From positions 445,576,779 to 445,640,778 of the forward strand of contig NC_134354.1 of NCBI RefSeq assembly GCF_048569485.1: DNA of 64,000 nucleotides, written 5' to 3'. Position numbers and translations under genes: made by a program. Within the stretch, counting starts at the first letter, position 1, and the number at the start of each line of letters is the position of its first letter. Source of the stretch: Anomaloglossus baeobatrachus (Eukaryota; Chordata; Amphibia; Anura; Aromobatidae). Of this stretch, positions 1-12,204 are shown piece by piece. The notes beneath the pieces were generated by a model that was not told the origin of the DNA, searched no databases, and saw nothing but the letters and a program-made list of their open reading frames with translations.

Positions 1-319
1 TGGAGAAAAAGTGGAGAAAAAGTGGAGAAAAAGTGAAGAAGAAGTGGAGAAAAAGTGGAGAAAAAGTGGAGAAAAAGTGGAGAAAAAGTGGAGAAAAAGT
101 GGAGAAAAAATGGAGATAAAGTGGAGTAAAAGTAGAGAAAAAATGGAGAAAAAGTGGAGAAAAAGTAGAGAAAAAGTAGAGAAAAAGTGGAGAAAAAATG
201 GAGAAAAAGTGGAGAAAAAGTGGAGAAAAAATGGAGAAAAAGTGGAGAAAAAGTGGAGAAGAAGTGGAGAAGAAGTGGAGAAGTGGAGAAGAAGTGGAGA
301 AGAAGTGGAGAAGAAGTGT
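1..319. repeat. 11-bp polypurine minisatellite
   Basis: About 29 head-to-tail copies of an 11-bp unit (TGGAGAAAAAG), with variant units carrying GAAGAAG in the last 80 bases and one shortened unit near 280. One strand is almost pure purine. The array runs off the left edge of the window, so its full length is unknown. The lysine/glutamate-rich open frames across it are simply the translated repeat. Confidence 0.95.
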
Positions 320-984
320 TTGTTCATGCCAGATGGGAGATAAATAATTTTTACCGGCGCTGTCATTTACTGTAACGTGATCATCGGTGTACGGTGTATA
401 CCTGTGATCACATGAGCGGGGACCGGAAAAACCGTCCTGAATCATGATCTCCAGGGTCTCAGCTAGCCCTGAAACCCCGGAGATTTTCTGACGCCGGGGG
501 GCGTTATTCACTTATTTCTGCCTGCTGTTTATAAACGGCAGATCAGAATAAGGCTACATTAACACGACCGATCCATTTTTGCGGTCTGCAAAAAACAGTC
601 CGTTTTTTTTCACGGGTGCATCCGTGTGGCATCCGTTCCGTAGACGGTCCGTATGTCATCTGTTTGTCATCCGTGTGCCTTCCGTTTTTTTTGTGTACTG
701 CAAAAAAACTGAAGGAGGGTAAATGCATAAATTTACCTAGGATCCATAGCTTCATCCTACATGAGGCGGTCACATGTTCACTCCAGTGCCATTTTCTACT
801 GCTTTTCACAGCGTAGAGCGCTCTGGTGATTTTCTTGTGCTTGTGCACTTCCTATCAGTCTTTTCTGTCATTATAATGGCAGAAAGACACATAATGTCCC
901 ACTCTCCTGCATTTTGTAATTTTGCACCCTTTGGAGCCTTTCATGTGGCACTAAGGGGTGCTTAGCTTTGTATTTAGCCAAAAA
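320..984. repeat. Unclassified interspersed repeat sequence
   Basis: No gene is visible. The stretch from about 549 has the look of the end of a DNA transposon (GGCTACATTAACACGACCG) followed by many copies of the word CCGT, a composition typical of non-autonomous frog elements. I could not find a matching inverted end or a target duplication, so neither class nor borders can be given. Confidence 0.35.
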
Positions 985-2373
985 AAATGGAAAAAAAAAA
1001 AAAAATGACGTAGGGTTCCCCCTATTTTTGTAGCCAGCTAGGGTAAAGCAGACGGCTGCAGCCTGCAGACCACAGCTGGCAACCTCACCTTGGCTGGTAA
1101 TCCAAAACTGAGGGCACCCCACGCTGTTATTTTAAATTAAATAAATAATTAAAAAAAAACACGTAGGGGTCCCCCCAAAATTGGATCACCAGACAAGGTA
1201 AAGCAGACAGCTGTGGTCTGATATTCTCAGACTAGGGAGGTCCATGGTTATTGGACTCTCCCCAGCCTAAAAATAGCAGGCCGCAGCCGCCCCAGAAGTG
1301 GCGCATCCATTAGATGTGCCAATCCTGGTGCTTCGCCCCAGCTCATCCCGCGCCCTGGTGCGGTGGCAAACGGGGTAATATATGGGGTTAATACCAGATG
1401 TGTAATGTCACCTGGCACCAAGCCCTGGGGTTGGTGAGGTCAGGCATCTATCAGATACCTGACATCACCAACCCAGTCAGTAATAAAAAAAATAGACGAC
1501 AAACACATTTTTATTTGAAAAAATACTCCCCAATACATTCCCTCTTTAACCAATTTATTAGAAAGAAAAACAAATCCGGGTCTGGTGTAATCCAAGGGGT
1601 TGCCATGACGATCCACACTGTCCCAGTCAATGAAGAGCAGGATGTTCCCCATTGGCTGGGAGAGCAGTGCAGTGACCTGAGCTAACATCAATGGGTCAGC
1701 CCAGGTCACTGCAGGGGATGACAAGTGCTGCTGTCATTGAGGTATATTACCTGCGCTGATCTCCTGCACTGCCGACAGCGCCTGTCACTGAGTTCAATGA
1801 CCGCCGCCTTCACAGCCAAGTATCGCGAGAGGCCCGTGACGTCACTGCTAGTCAGTCTCGGGTCGGAAGCGAGAGAAGGTGATGTGACAAGCGGCGGCCA
1901 TGGAGGACAGTGACAGCGCTGAGGTCGGGACTTCATCACCGCAGGTAAGCCGAGCGGGACCATGTGTGCAGAGTGACAGGAGGACGTCAGTGTCGTGGAC
2001 TGCATGGCTGGGGACGTGTGTGTGTACATGCCGCGTGCAGGAGGGGGCGGAGTGAGCTGAGCGGGGAAGTGTGGGCTTCCTGCACGTAACTAGGATAAAC
2101 ATCGGGTTACTAACCAAAGCGCTTTGCTTGGATACCCGATGTTTATCTTGGTTACCAGCTTCTGGCAGGCTGCCAGCGATGGCTCCTGCACACTGTAACT
2201 GTAAAAAGCCCTGCTTTTTGCTGCTAGAACCGTTCTCGAACATATCTAGAACTATCGAGCTTTAGCAAAAAGCTCGAGTTCTAGTTCTATCTAGAACACC
2301 CCCAAAAATCACTCGAACCGTGAACTGGAGAACCTCCAACCGCGAACCGCGCTCAACTCTAATCTTGATCCCC
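985..2373. mobile_element. hAT-like non-autonomous element, right-hand part (element A)
   Basis: Positions 985-1480 hold the first copy of a shared internal module (here module M), recognised by GGGGTCCCCCC, GTAAAGCAGACAGCTG and a run ending in CATTAGATG. The right end (2226-2373) is rich in GAAC/CTAGAAC words and closes with CGCTCAACTCTA. That is a diverged form of the CGCTCATCACTA end seen on the clear hAT copies in this window. An imperfect palindrome around 2083-2155 (CCGATGTTTATC and its complement) lies inside. The left end was not identified. Confidence 0.4.
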
Positions 2374-2400
2374 TGAGGCTGTCTCCTGGAGGTCACTTAC

Positions 2401-2539
2401 CAGCATGTGTATCTGCTTCGACCTCTGGTGGTTGTGGTGAAGACTCGGTGGCTGCCCATTGCCACTCCTCCTGGTCAGTGAATGGTAATTTGGTCCAATG
2501 GACCCACTTCCTCCTTTTCCGGTAACCCGGGCATGACAT
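2401..2539 (-). CDS. Possible coding exon, unknown product
   Basis: On the minus strand an ATG at 2539 opens a frame of 46 codons that runs into a strong 5' splice site (CTG|GTAAGTGACC, intron GT at 2400-2399). The peptide starts MSCPGYRKRRKWVHW, has a basic then acidic and proline-rich composition (ends PPEVEADTHA) and contains no repeat-like sequence I know. I do not recognise it. It could be a first coding exon of a host gene, an exon of an unrecognised transposase gene, or chance. No partner exon was found nearby, so this stays a weak call. Confidence 0.25.
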
Positions 2540-3647
2540 TTGCTCTACGTCCACAAGTCTACAGTCCCTCTACATATCACTTTATGTGACTGCAGACTTG
2601 TGAATCATCCCAGTGTATGCGCTGTGTGCTGTGTGGATTCGTCGGTGTCAGAGACAGGAATGGTGGTCACGTGGCTGCAAGGATGCAAAATGCAGACTCT
2701 AGGCAAAATCTGCCAGAGGAGCATAGCTTTGCTCAATGCAAGTATATTGAGTGAGGCTGCAATGATGTTGAAGATTTAGAAAGAACAACCCCTTTACGTC
2801 CCCTGCCTGTCTTATACTCACCTTCACCAATTGTCAGCGCCGTCTAACGGTCTCATGATGTCATCTTGTGAGCGCAACTGAACTCAGAAGCAGTTCTCAC
2901 AAACGCTCAATGTAAGTCTATGAAAGCCAGAACAAGGCCTGAATGGGGCTCTCATAGACCTGATCTGTTTATGGTGTAGCGGTATTTGTTCCTTGTATGT
3001 GGTATTATTCAGTCACTATTTGATGGTAATAAGTGATCTGGTCATGGTGTGGCGGTATCCATCCCTTGTATGTAGTATTATTGATCTTGGTATAGTGGAT
3101 TGTGTAGTACATAGAGGTCACTTGTTCTCTCTGATATCAATAAGGTGAAGATTCATTTTTTCTTTTTTCCAATAGAGATTAATTACTTGGATGTAAAACC
3201 CTTTCCTGTCTTTTGACTATTAGACAGCAGCACTTAGATATTTACTAAGGCTCTACGGTGAAAAAAAGTAATTGCCTATCCTAAGGCCACTATCACACGT
3301 TCATTATTTGGTCAGTATTATACTTCAGTATTTGTAAGCCAAAGCCAAAACTAGGTGAAAAATGCATAAGTGGTGCTCGTGTTTCTATTATACTTATCCT
3401 CTGATTATTCCACGCCTGGTTTTAGCTTACAAATAAATGATGTCAAATACTGAACGTGTGAATGAGGTCTAAGGATAAGTGATGTTCTTGACTGGTGGGG
3501 TCCGACTGCTGGGACCTGCACTGATTAACAGAATGTGGAAGCAGAATTGGGTGGAGGCTGATTTGAGGTGGAGCCTGGGTGGAGTCTCAAGAGTACCTGA
3601 AAATTTTGCCAGTATGGGGCCCTGAAATTCCTAGTCCAGCCCTGAGG
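2540..3647. other. No gene seen
   Basis: AT-moderate non-coding sequence without a clear transposon end or splice-bounded frame. Short blocks such as GGTGTAGCGGTAT recur twice (around 2976 and 3049), which suggests an old local duplication. Confidence 0.4.
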
Positions 3648-4176
3648 ACAGTGACCTGAAGCATGCATCGAAATAGGCAAATAAATTGTTCATTGACAAT
3701 GAAGTAGAGGTGCTGGATTGGCCTCCACAGTTTCTAGACCTCAACCTATTTAAACACTTGTGGATAGAGTTGAATAGAAAGCTGTATACATACCCAAGTG
3801 AGTCAGCCAATATGCACCAACATTGGGAACGTGTAGAAGAGACCTGGGATTACAATTCGGTCGAGACACGCTTGAATCTGATTGAGAACATGTCCAGAAG
3901 GATTCAAATAGTGTTGAAAGCCAAACATGGATTTGCAGAATATTAAAAATTAAAATTTAGATTTTAGGAGCAAAACAGTAACAATGCAGTGACATGAGAA
4001 GAATCTGTATAACTAATCATATGCTAAATAATTTCAAGTCAAATTTATGTATGAGATAGCCAAGATGATTGTTTATAAAATGAAGGCAGTCTCTTGCTGA
4101 AAGCTGTAGTAGATAGTAAGATATGGAGCCTGAAAGTCAAAAGTTCAAAACATTGTTAACATTTTGCTCATCAGTG
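3648..4176 (+). mobile_element. Tc1-like transposon remnant, 3' part
   Basis: The plus-strand frame at 3686-3946 encodes a Tc1 transposase C-terminus: VLDWPPQFLDLN followed by KHLWIELNRKL, the block that carries the last catalytic glutamate in intact relatives (here the Glu position reads Lys). Downstream comes a long terminal inverted repeat ending CTCATCAGTG at 4176 next to TA. The same 3' region recurs in the copy that ends at 21646. The N-terminal two thirds of the transposase are missing, so the copy is dead. Confidence 0.8.
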
Positions 4177-4557
4177 TATCACTTAATCAGCTGCTTACTA
4201 TTATTTTGATAAACTCACTGCTTTATCAGCAGGGAATTACTTTAGAGGACTACTAAACCTGCTGCCATTTAGTCCTCCATATTCATGAGCTCTGTATAAT
4301 CCAGCACACACCACTGATGGATAGCTTTCTGTTTATTCACAGTGTACACAGAAAGCTGCGAAGCACTGATGCGGGTGGGGTTATAAAACAATGATCTTAT
4401 AAAAAATACAACACGCAAATCAGTAAGTGATACATCGTTGGAATCCAGGTCTTTCTGGCCATACATAATGTTAGTCTCAGGTAGGGTACAAAAACCTGTT
4501 GATAGACTCCCTTTAAATACACAACCATACTATATTCACACAATACCTATACCCTAA
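4177..4557. repeat. Dispersed non-coding repeat
   Basis: No gene. The block ending TGTTGATAGACTCCCTTTAA near 4515 looks like a terminal segment of a common frog interspersed repeat, but class and borders cannot be fixed from one copy. Confidence 0.3.
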
Positions 4558-5190
4558 TGTGGCGCCCGTGAGGCTTCAGTTGCCATAGGGCATTGCATTT
4601 TATTTCAAGTGCAATGCTAGGATTCAGGTGACGTAGGAGTTAATCACTGGTGTTGTTTTTCCCTTACAAAACAGCTAGCTATGAGTCACCACTTACACAG
4701 GAACCTGTACAGTCTGGGAATTCCAGGTTACCTGGGCAACAGCCACCAAGAGTCATCCCAAGGGTGGGAGCACTGAATGAGGAAGAGAAACACAAACGGT
4801 TTTGACATCAGAACAGTCTGAGACAGCAAAGGACCAACAGGTCCCATTGGGGGGAGTGCTACACTCAGCTCCCCTCAGGGGGACTGCCTGGGATGTGTGT
4901 TAAGGAGTAGTGTTGGGCCACCCCCCTAGTTTTCGAGTTCGGTTCGTTGAACGGCGGCTTAGTTCGGCGAACGTTCGACGAACACCTTCGAACCCCATTG
5001 AAAACAATGGCAGGCAAACACAAACATACAAACACATTATACATGTACACATACAGTTAATAAACATTGCCATTATACTTACAGGTCCCTGCGAGACGCA
5101 TCCTGAACTCTGTCTCCCGCCGCTTTTCCTTCTGATCATCGCTCCGCCCTCCTGGTAACCAGCACTGATGATAGGACCTTCCGTGACGTT

Positions 5191-6350
5191 TGTTACGGTT
5201 GATGTGGCACTGGAGACTATGTTTGGATTTCTTGCTACTGCACATGTGCGAGCACTGGAGACTATGTTTGGATTTCTTGCTACTGCACATGTGCAAGCGC
5301 TGGAGACTAAGTCCTATCTTGGAGCCATTGCACATGTGCGGGTGACATCATCGCTGACACGAGGTCACATGTCTCTGACACCTTCTAAGCTGATTGGCTG
5401 CTGGTCATGTGCTTGTGACACATGGTCACATGTCTCTGACACCTTCTATGCCGATTGGTCGCTGGTCATGTGCTTGTGACGCTTTGCTCGATGACAGGCC
5501 AGCGTGACGTCATTGCTGTCATCCTGGCAGTGGATTGGCTCTGGTGTCCTCCATCTTGGATGAGGCACAGAGTCTATATAAGACCCTGACGCACGCCGCC
5601 TGGCGCTTAGTCCTCTTGGTTCATGCATGAGAGTAGACGCTCTGTGCACGTCCCTCTAGGCATCTCTCTGTCTATGCTAGGTGAGCGCTACCGGCAGGGT
5701 AGCGTTCTTATACCTTACAGCTTTGGCTGCGGTCCGTATCCTTACCTCTTAGTGGAGCGGACATAGGCAGGTGCCTGAGGCTGGGCCTTGTGATTCTACT
5801 CGTAGGTGGACGTTGCAGCTAGGGTAACGTTCCTTATACTGCGTCTGGCAGTTGTTCGTATCCTCGCACACTAGGGGAGCGAAATAGGTAGGAGCTTTGT
5901 GCGGCTTATGCTGCTGTCCATCTCTTTTGCACCACTAGTGGAGCGGACCTAGGCAGGTGCCATATCTAGTGGTTCGTGTCCTCGCACACTAGTGGAGCGA
6001 ACGCAGGTAGGAGCTTTGTGCGGCTTACGCTGCTGTCCGTCTCCTGGCACCGCTAGAGGAACGGACCTAGGTAGGTGCCATTTCACACTCACTGCTTTTG
6101 TCTCTTTGACCATTAACAGAGGCCATACCACACACCCTCCAAGTAAGGGAGGAATTGCTTTATTTTCTAATTATTTTTCTCTGTGAGTTTAACAGAGGTA
6201 TTGCTCTCTGCACTTGTGCTATTACTATTTACTGTGGTACACTTATATACCCCTTATCCTCTGCCATAGTCTGCAGCAGAGTCTTTGCTTGGTGGACCCT
6301 GACTGTCTGATATTCCTTTGGGTTTTATTATCAGACAGCCCCCCGTAACA
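5191..6350 (+). mobile_element. Solo LTR with 5-bp target duplication
   Basis: Begins TGTTACGG and ends CCGTAACA, so the termini form a short perfect inverted repeat. It is flanked on both sides by ACGTT (5186-5190 and 6351-6355). A TATA-like TCTATATAAGA at about 5573 suggests plus orientation. Positions 5700-6090 contain repeated blocks with words such as GTGGAGCGGAC and GGTAGGAGCTTTGTGCGGC. No internal region is present. The exact target duplication suggests a moderate or young age. Family is not determined. Confidence 0.85.
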
Positions 6351-7394
6351 ACGTTATCATAGCATGTGACCAGTCAGTCACGTGTGTATTATCTCATTGG
6401 CTACAGACTGGTCACATGGCTAGACGTCATGCTAGGTCCTGTCAGTGCATCTCTCCAGTACACAGTGATCATTTGAGCATCTCCATGTACCGGCGAGATG
6501 CTTGGGCACATGCTTGGCTCCCCGTTCCTGCATGTGGGCGCTCTTTACAGAGTCAGCCCACATGCAAGAACTGGATGCCACAGCTGGTGAATAGCAGCAC
6601 CGGGAATCAGGTGAACAGAGATCACCATTGCTATAGTAACCCGCCTGTCAGATTACTATTTCAACGGTGGCAGCGCTGACGTCACTGCTTAGAACCCGCA
6701 GCCTCTGCTCACTCACTGAGTGATTAGACTGCACGGGAGCAGCAGCGTCTTCCTCCCATGCAGTGCTGTCTGATGTAGCAGAGCTGCATGGGTTGAAGGA
6801 GAAAGAAGAGAGGAGACCAGGATCGTGGAGGGGTGAGAGGGAGTAATACACATAAAGTCTCTAAGTGTGTCTGTGTAATTATTTCTATTAAAGTATTTTT
6901 TCTCTGTGTGGTGTCTTTTTTTTAACCCTTTATTGGAGATTCTTAATGGCCGGGTCAAACTTGCCTTACATTAAGAATCTCTGGCTTAATACTAGCTAGT
7001 AAAACAAAGCTAGAATTAACCCATTATTACACAGCGAGCCACCCGTCACCAGGGCAGATGGAAGAGTTGGATACAGCACCAGATGATGGCGCTTCTATGA
7101 AAGCACAATTTTCTGGGGCGGCTGCGCAGAGGGGCCCAAAAAACCTCGGGCCAACCTGTGCTGCAGATTCCAATCCCCAGTTGCCTAGTAGTACCGTGCT
7201 GGACAGAAAAATGGGACGAAGCCCATGTAGTTTTTTTTTTTTAATTATTTCATGAAATTCCTATATTTTTAGTTCCCAGCAGTACAAATAGGCAGCTTGG
7301 GGTTGGGGGCAGTCGTACCTGCCTGCTGTACCTGGCTAGCATACAAAAATATGGTGAAGCCCACGCCATTCTTTTTGTGGGCAAAAAAGTCCTG
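6351..7394. other. Interior of element B, non-coding
   Basis: No gene is supported. Positions 6840-7270 resemble a diverged form of module M (a stretch with ATTAAAGTATTTTTT, then AACCCATTATTAC, then a CC-rich block), which fits membership of the same hAT-like element family. Confidence 0.4.
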
Positions 7395-8580
7395 CATGCA
7401 GTCCTGGATGGAGTATGCTGAGCCTTGTAGTTCTGCAGCTGCTGATTGCTCTTCTGCATACACTAGTTAATGGAGCATGCTGAGCCTTGTAGTTCTGAAG
7501 CTGCTGTCTGCTCTCCTGCACACACTAGTGAATGGAGCATGCTGAGCCTTGTAGTTCTGCTCTCCCTGCCTCTCCCTCCAGCATACAGTCCTGGATGGAG
7601 CATGCTGAGCCTTGTAGTTCTGCAGCTTCTATCTGCTGTCCTGCATACACTAGTGAATGGAGCATGCTGAGCCTTGTAGTTCTGCTCCCCCGTCTCTCCC
7701 TCCAGCATAAAGTCCTGGATGGAGCATGCTGAGCATTGTAGTTCTGCAGCTGCTGTCTGCTCTCCTGCATACACTAGTGAATGGAGCATGCTGAGCCTTG
7801 TGATTCTGCTCCCCAGTCTCTCCCTCCAGGATACAGTCCTGGATGCAGCATGCTGAGCCTTGTAGTTCTGCAGCTGCTGTCTGCTCTCCTGCATACACTA
7901 GTGGATGAAGTATGCTGAGCCTTGCAGTTATGCCCCCATGCCTCTCCCTCCAGCATACAGTCCTGGATGGAGGAATGCTGAGCCTTGTAATTCTGCAGCT
8001 GCTGTCTGCTCTCCTGCATACACTAGTTAATGGAGCATGCTGAGCCTTGTAGTTCTGAAGCTGCTGTCTTCTCTCCTGCACACACTAGTGAATGGAGCAT
8101 GCCGAGCCTTGTAGTTCTGCTCTCCCTGCCTCTCCCTCCAGCATACAGTCCTGGATGGAGCATGCTGAACCTTGTAGTTCTGCAGCTGCTGTCTGCTCTC
8201 CTGCATACACTAGTGAATGGAGCATGCTGAGCCTTGTAGTTCTGCTCCCCCGTCTCTCCCTCCAGCATAAAGTCCTGGATGGAGAATGCTGAGCATTGTA
8301 GTTCTGCAGCTGCTGTCTGCTCTCCTGCATACACTGGTGAATGGAGCATGCAGAGCCTTGTAGTTCTGCTCCCCTGTCTCTCCCTCCAGCATACAGTCCT
8401 GGATGCAGCATGCTGAGCCTTGTAGTTCTTCAGTTGCTGTCTGCTCTCCTGCATACACTAGTGGATGAAGTATGCTGAGCCTTGCAGTTCTGCTCCCCCT
8501 GCCTCTCCCTCCAGCATACAGTCCTGGATGGAGGATGCTGAGCCTTGTAGTTCTGCAGCTGCTGTCTGCTCTCCTCCATA
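7395..8580. repeat. 62-bp minisatellite with higher-order structure
   Basis: Every half-unit of about 62 bp contains GCATGCTGAGCCTTGTAGTT. Two half-unit types alternate (one with CAGCTGCTGTCTGCTCTCC, one with CTCCCTGCCTCTCCCTCCAG), giving a 124-bp period. Spacings of the marker TCCTGGATG are about 187, 124, 124, 124, 188, 124, 124 and 125 bp, so there are two copies of a 560-bp, nine-half-unit super-repeat. A single half-unit follows inverted at 8581-8617. The open frames on both strands here are translated repeat. Confidence 0.9.
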
Positions 8581-8617
8581 CGGACAGACAGCAGATGCAG
8601 AACTACAAGGCTCAGCA

Positions 8618-11593
8618 TGGTCCAAAAACCATCTGACCTTTCTCCTTCTACTCCTACTTCTATCAGGTGATATCTCTCCTAATCCCGGTCCACCCCATGC
8701 TAACTTTACCCCCTCTCCCACCTCCCATAGAAACCCTGATAATATTATTAACATTCCCTGTACACCCTCACTTCCCTCTTTTAATTGTGCTCTATGGAAT
8801 CCACGGTCTGTATGTAACAAGCTTCCTTACATCCACAACCTCTTTCTCAATAACTCTCTTAACTTACTAGGCCTAACTGAAACCTGGATTCAGGATTCTG
8901 ATACTATTTCCCCTGCTGCCATCTCTCATGGTGGTTTACACTTTACCCAGTCACCAAGACCTGGAAACAGACATGGTGGTGGAGTAGGCTTACTACTGTC
9001 CCCACAGTGCACTTTCCAGGTCATCCCCCCAGCTCCATCACTCTCATTCCCATCCTTTGAGGTTCACACCATTAGGCTCTTCCATCCCCTTCCCCTCAGA
9101 GTAGCTGTCATATACCGTCCCCCAGGCTCACCCACCCAGTTCCTTGACCACTTTTCAGCCTGGCTGCCACACTTCATGTCCTCTGAATTGCCAACCCTGA
9201 TCCTAGGAGACTTTAACATCCCCATGAACAGCCCCTCCTCCCCTTCTGCATCCCAGCTTCTATCTCTCACCACCTCCCTTGGCCTCTCACAACTCTCATC
9301 CTCAGAGACACATGAAGATGGTAACACCCTTGACCTGGTCTTTTTCCGCCTCTGCTCAATCTCTCACTTTGACAACTCACCTCTTCCCCTCTCTAACCAC
9401 AACATCCTCTCCTTCAAGCTCACAAACCCTCGTCCGCCCCAGCACACTCCCACCTATCACACATTCAGAAACCTACAGGCCATTGACTCTCAAACACTTA
9501 CAGACTCTCTACACTTATCACTATCCCCTATCTCCTGACTTTCATGCCCTAATCTGGCTGTAAAGCACTACAATGACACACTCAGAAGCACCCTGGACCA
9601 AGTAGCACCCCTCACCCTCAGAACCTCCAAACACCGAGTAAAACAACCTTGGCTCACATCACAAACTCGATTTCTCCAGCGATGCTCTAGGAGTGCCGAG
9701 CACCTATGGAGGAAATCCCGCACACCAGAAAACTTCATCCACTACAAGTTCATGTTAAGGACCTACAACTCTTCCCTTCACCTCGCCAAACAGACCTACT
9801 TCACCACCCTTATCTCCTCACTAGCCAACAATCCAAAAAAGCTCTTTGACACCTTTCACTCCCTCCTCAGTCCCAAAGCACAGACCCCTATCACAGACCT
9901 TCATGCTGATGACCTGGCCTCGTATTTCACAGAGAAAATAGAAAACATCCGCCAAGAGATCAGCTCCCAGTCACCAAGCTTTGTGAATCCCATCCCTCGC
10001 CACATCCCATCCAGCTCACTTTCCACATTTGACCCAGTCACAGAGGAGGAAGTCTCCAGGCTCCTCTCTTCTTCTCGTCCTACCACTTGCTCTACTGATC
10101 CCTTCCCCTCACGCCTACTCCAGACACTCTCTCCGGTTGTCACCACTCACCTAACTAAAATCTTCAATCTCTCTCTCTCTTCTGGTATCTTCCCTTCCTC
10201 CCTCAAACACTCTATTATTACTCCATTATTAAAAAAACCTTTTCTTGATCCGTCCTGCACAAGCAACTACAGACCAGTCTCCAATCTCTCCTTCATCTCT
10301 AAACTCTTGGAGCGCCTGGTCTACTCTCGTCTCACCCGTTACCTCTCCTCTCACTCTCTTCTAGATCCTTTACAGTCTGGCTTCCGCCCTTTACACTCAA
10401 CAGAAACTGCCCTTGTCAAAGTGACCAATGACCTATTGACAGCAAAACGTAACGGTGACCACTCTCTGCTTATTATTCTTGACCTTTCTGCAGCCTTCGA
10501 CACTGTTGACCACCATCTCCTTCTCTCTTTGCTCCATTCTATTGGCCTAAAGGACATTGTTCTTTCCTGGTTCTCTTCCTATCTTTCTGGCCACTCGTTC
10601 AGTGTATCATTTGCTGGCTCCACATCTTCTCCTCTCCCTCTCACTGTTGGGGTCCCTCAAGGTTCAGTCCTTGGCCCTCTTCTGTTCTCCCTCTACACTG
10701 CCCCAATTGGACAGACCATCAGCAGATTTGGCTTTCAGTAACATCTTTATGCTGATGACACACAGCTATACACCTCATCCCCTGAGCTCACCCCTGCTGT
10801 ACTGCAGAACACAAGTGACTGCCTGACTGCAGTTTGCAACACCATGTCTGCTCTCTATCTGAAACTTAACCTTTCCAAAACTGAACTTCTGCTTTTCCCT
10901 CCATCTCCCAACCTTCCTAAACCTGACATCTCCCTCTCTGTGTGTGGCACAACGATAAGTCCTAGGCCGCAAGCCCGCTGCCTGGGGGTTATACTTGACA
11001 CTGATCTCTCCTTCACCTCCCACATACAATATCTTGCCCGCACCTGCCGCTTGCACCTCAAGAACATCGCTAGAATCTGCCCCTTTCTCACAATGGAAAC
11101 GACAAAAACCCTCACCGTGGCCCTGATCCACTCCCGCCTTGACTACTGTAACTCTCTATTAATTGGTCTCCCCCTAACTAGACTCTCCCCTCTACAGTCC
11201 ATCCTTAATGCAGCAGCCAGGGTCACCTATCTGGCCAACCGCTACTTGGATGCCTCTGCTCTGTGCCAGTCATTGCACTGGCTGCCCATATATCACAGGA
11301 TCCAATTCAAACTGCTTGTTCTCACCCACAAAGCTCTCCACAGTGCAGCACCCTCCTACATCTCCACCCTCCTCTCTGTCTATCATCCCACCCGTTCTCT
11401 ACGCTCTGCAAATGACTTTCGACTAACATCCACACTAATTCGAACCTCCCACTCCCGAATTCAAGACTTCTTCCGAGCTGCACCAAACCTCTGGAACGCT
11501 CTACCCCAAGAAGTTAGGACAAATCACAACTTACTCAGCTTCAGACGCTCCCTAAAAACGCATCTTTTTAGGGTGGCCTATCACACTCCCTAG
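8618..11593 (+). pseudogene. L2 ORF2: AP endonuclease and reverse transcriptase
   Basis: One reading frame runs the whole length with only two in-frame stops, a TGA at 9536-9538 and a TAA at 10739-10741 (directly before HLYADD). The N-terminal part has a leucine run, then SGDISPNPGP, then an apurinic endonuclease-like domain (LTETWI, AVIYRPPGS, LILGDFN, SNHNIL). The reverse transcriptase follows, with [32 protein letters not shown] and the YADD catalytic box. The C-terminal region ends RRSLKTHLFRVAY. The element copies itself by target-primed reverse transcription. With only two stops in about 990 codons it is a fairly young copy, inactive as read here. Confidence 0.9.
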
Positions 11594-11957
11594 CCAAATT
11601 AATTTCACCTAATCCCTCTACAACTTCTCAGAACATAACCCCACGTCAAACTCCATGGCACCCAAATGCATCTCAAGGCTCTGGCCAACTGGTCCAGGAA
11701 GCAATCATTTATCCCCCATGAGCTGGCTGGATTGTCATTTTAAATAAACACTTGTACCTTGCCCCTCCCCCCATCTCATTGTAGACTGTAAGCTCTCACG
11801 AGCAGGGTTGCCATTTTTCCTTTTAAATATTGTATCCTCTATAATTGTTACTTGTTTGTATATGTTTATGTATATGATATGTATATGTTCCTCCTGAATT
11901 GTAAAGCGCTGCGGAATATGTTGGCGCTATAGAAATAAAGATTATTATTATTATTAG
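8618..11957 (+). mobile_element. L2-clade LINE, 5'-truncated
   Basis: The element starts at the end of the minisatellite and finishes with the diagnostic L2 tail: GTAAAGCGCTGCGGAATATG, GGCGCTATAGAAATAAAG and an ATT microsatellite at 11940-11957. The coding region within (8618-11593) carries endonuclease and reverse transcriptase domains. No target duplication is evident, because the left border abuts repeat sequence. It lies inside hAT-like element B and is therefore younger than it. Confidence 0.92.
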
Positions 11958-12005
11958 TGTCAGCTAATTCCGTCAGGTGATCGCATCAACTGATCATCGC
12001 CAGGT

Positions 12006-12173
12006 CTGAGAGAGAGAAAAGAGAGAGAAAAGAGAGAGAGAAGAGAACAAAAGAAAGAAAGGGAAAGAAAGAGAGAGAAAGAGAAAAAGAGAAAAAGAGA
12101 GAAAAAGAGAGAGAGAAAGAGAGAAAAGGAGAGAAAAAGAGAGAGAAAAAAAGAGAGAGAGAGAAATAGGGAG

Positions 12174-12204
<31 letters not shown>

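Noticed and set aside
7470-8458. Open frames on both strands in the 62-bp minisatellite
   Set aside because: The predicted peptides are themselves repetitive and appear in several frames and both strands, as expected from translated tandem repeat.
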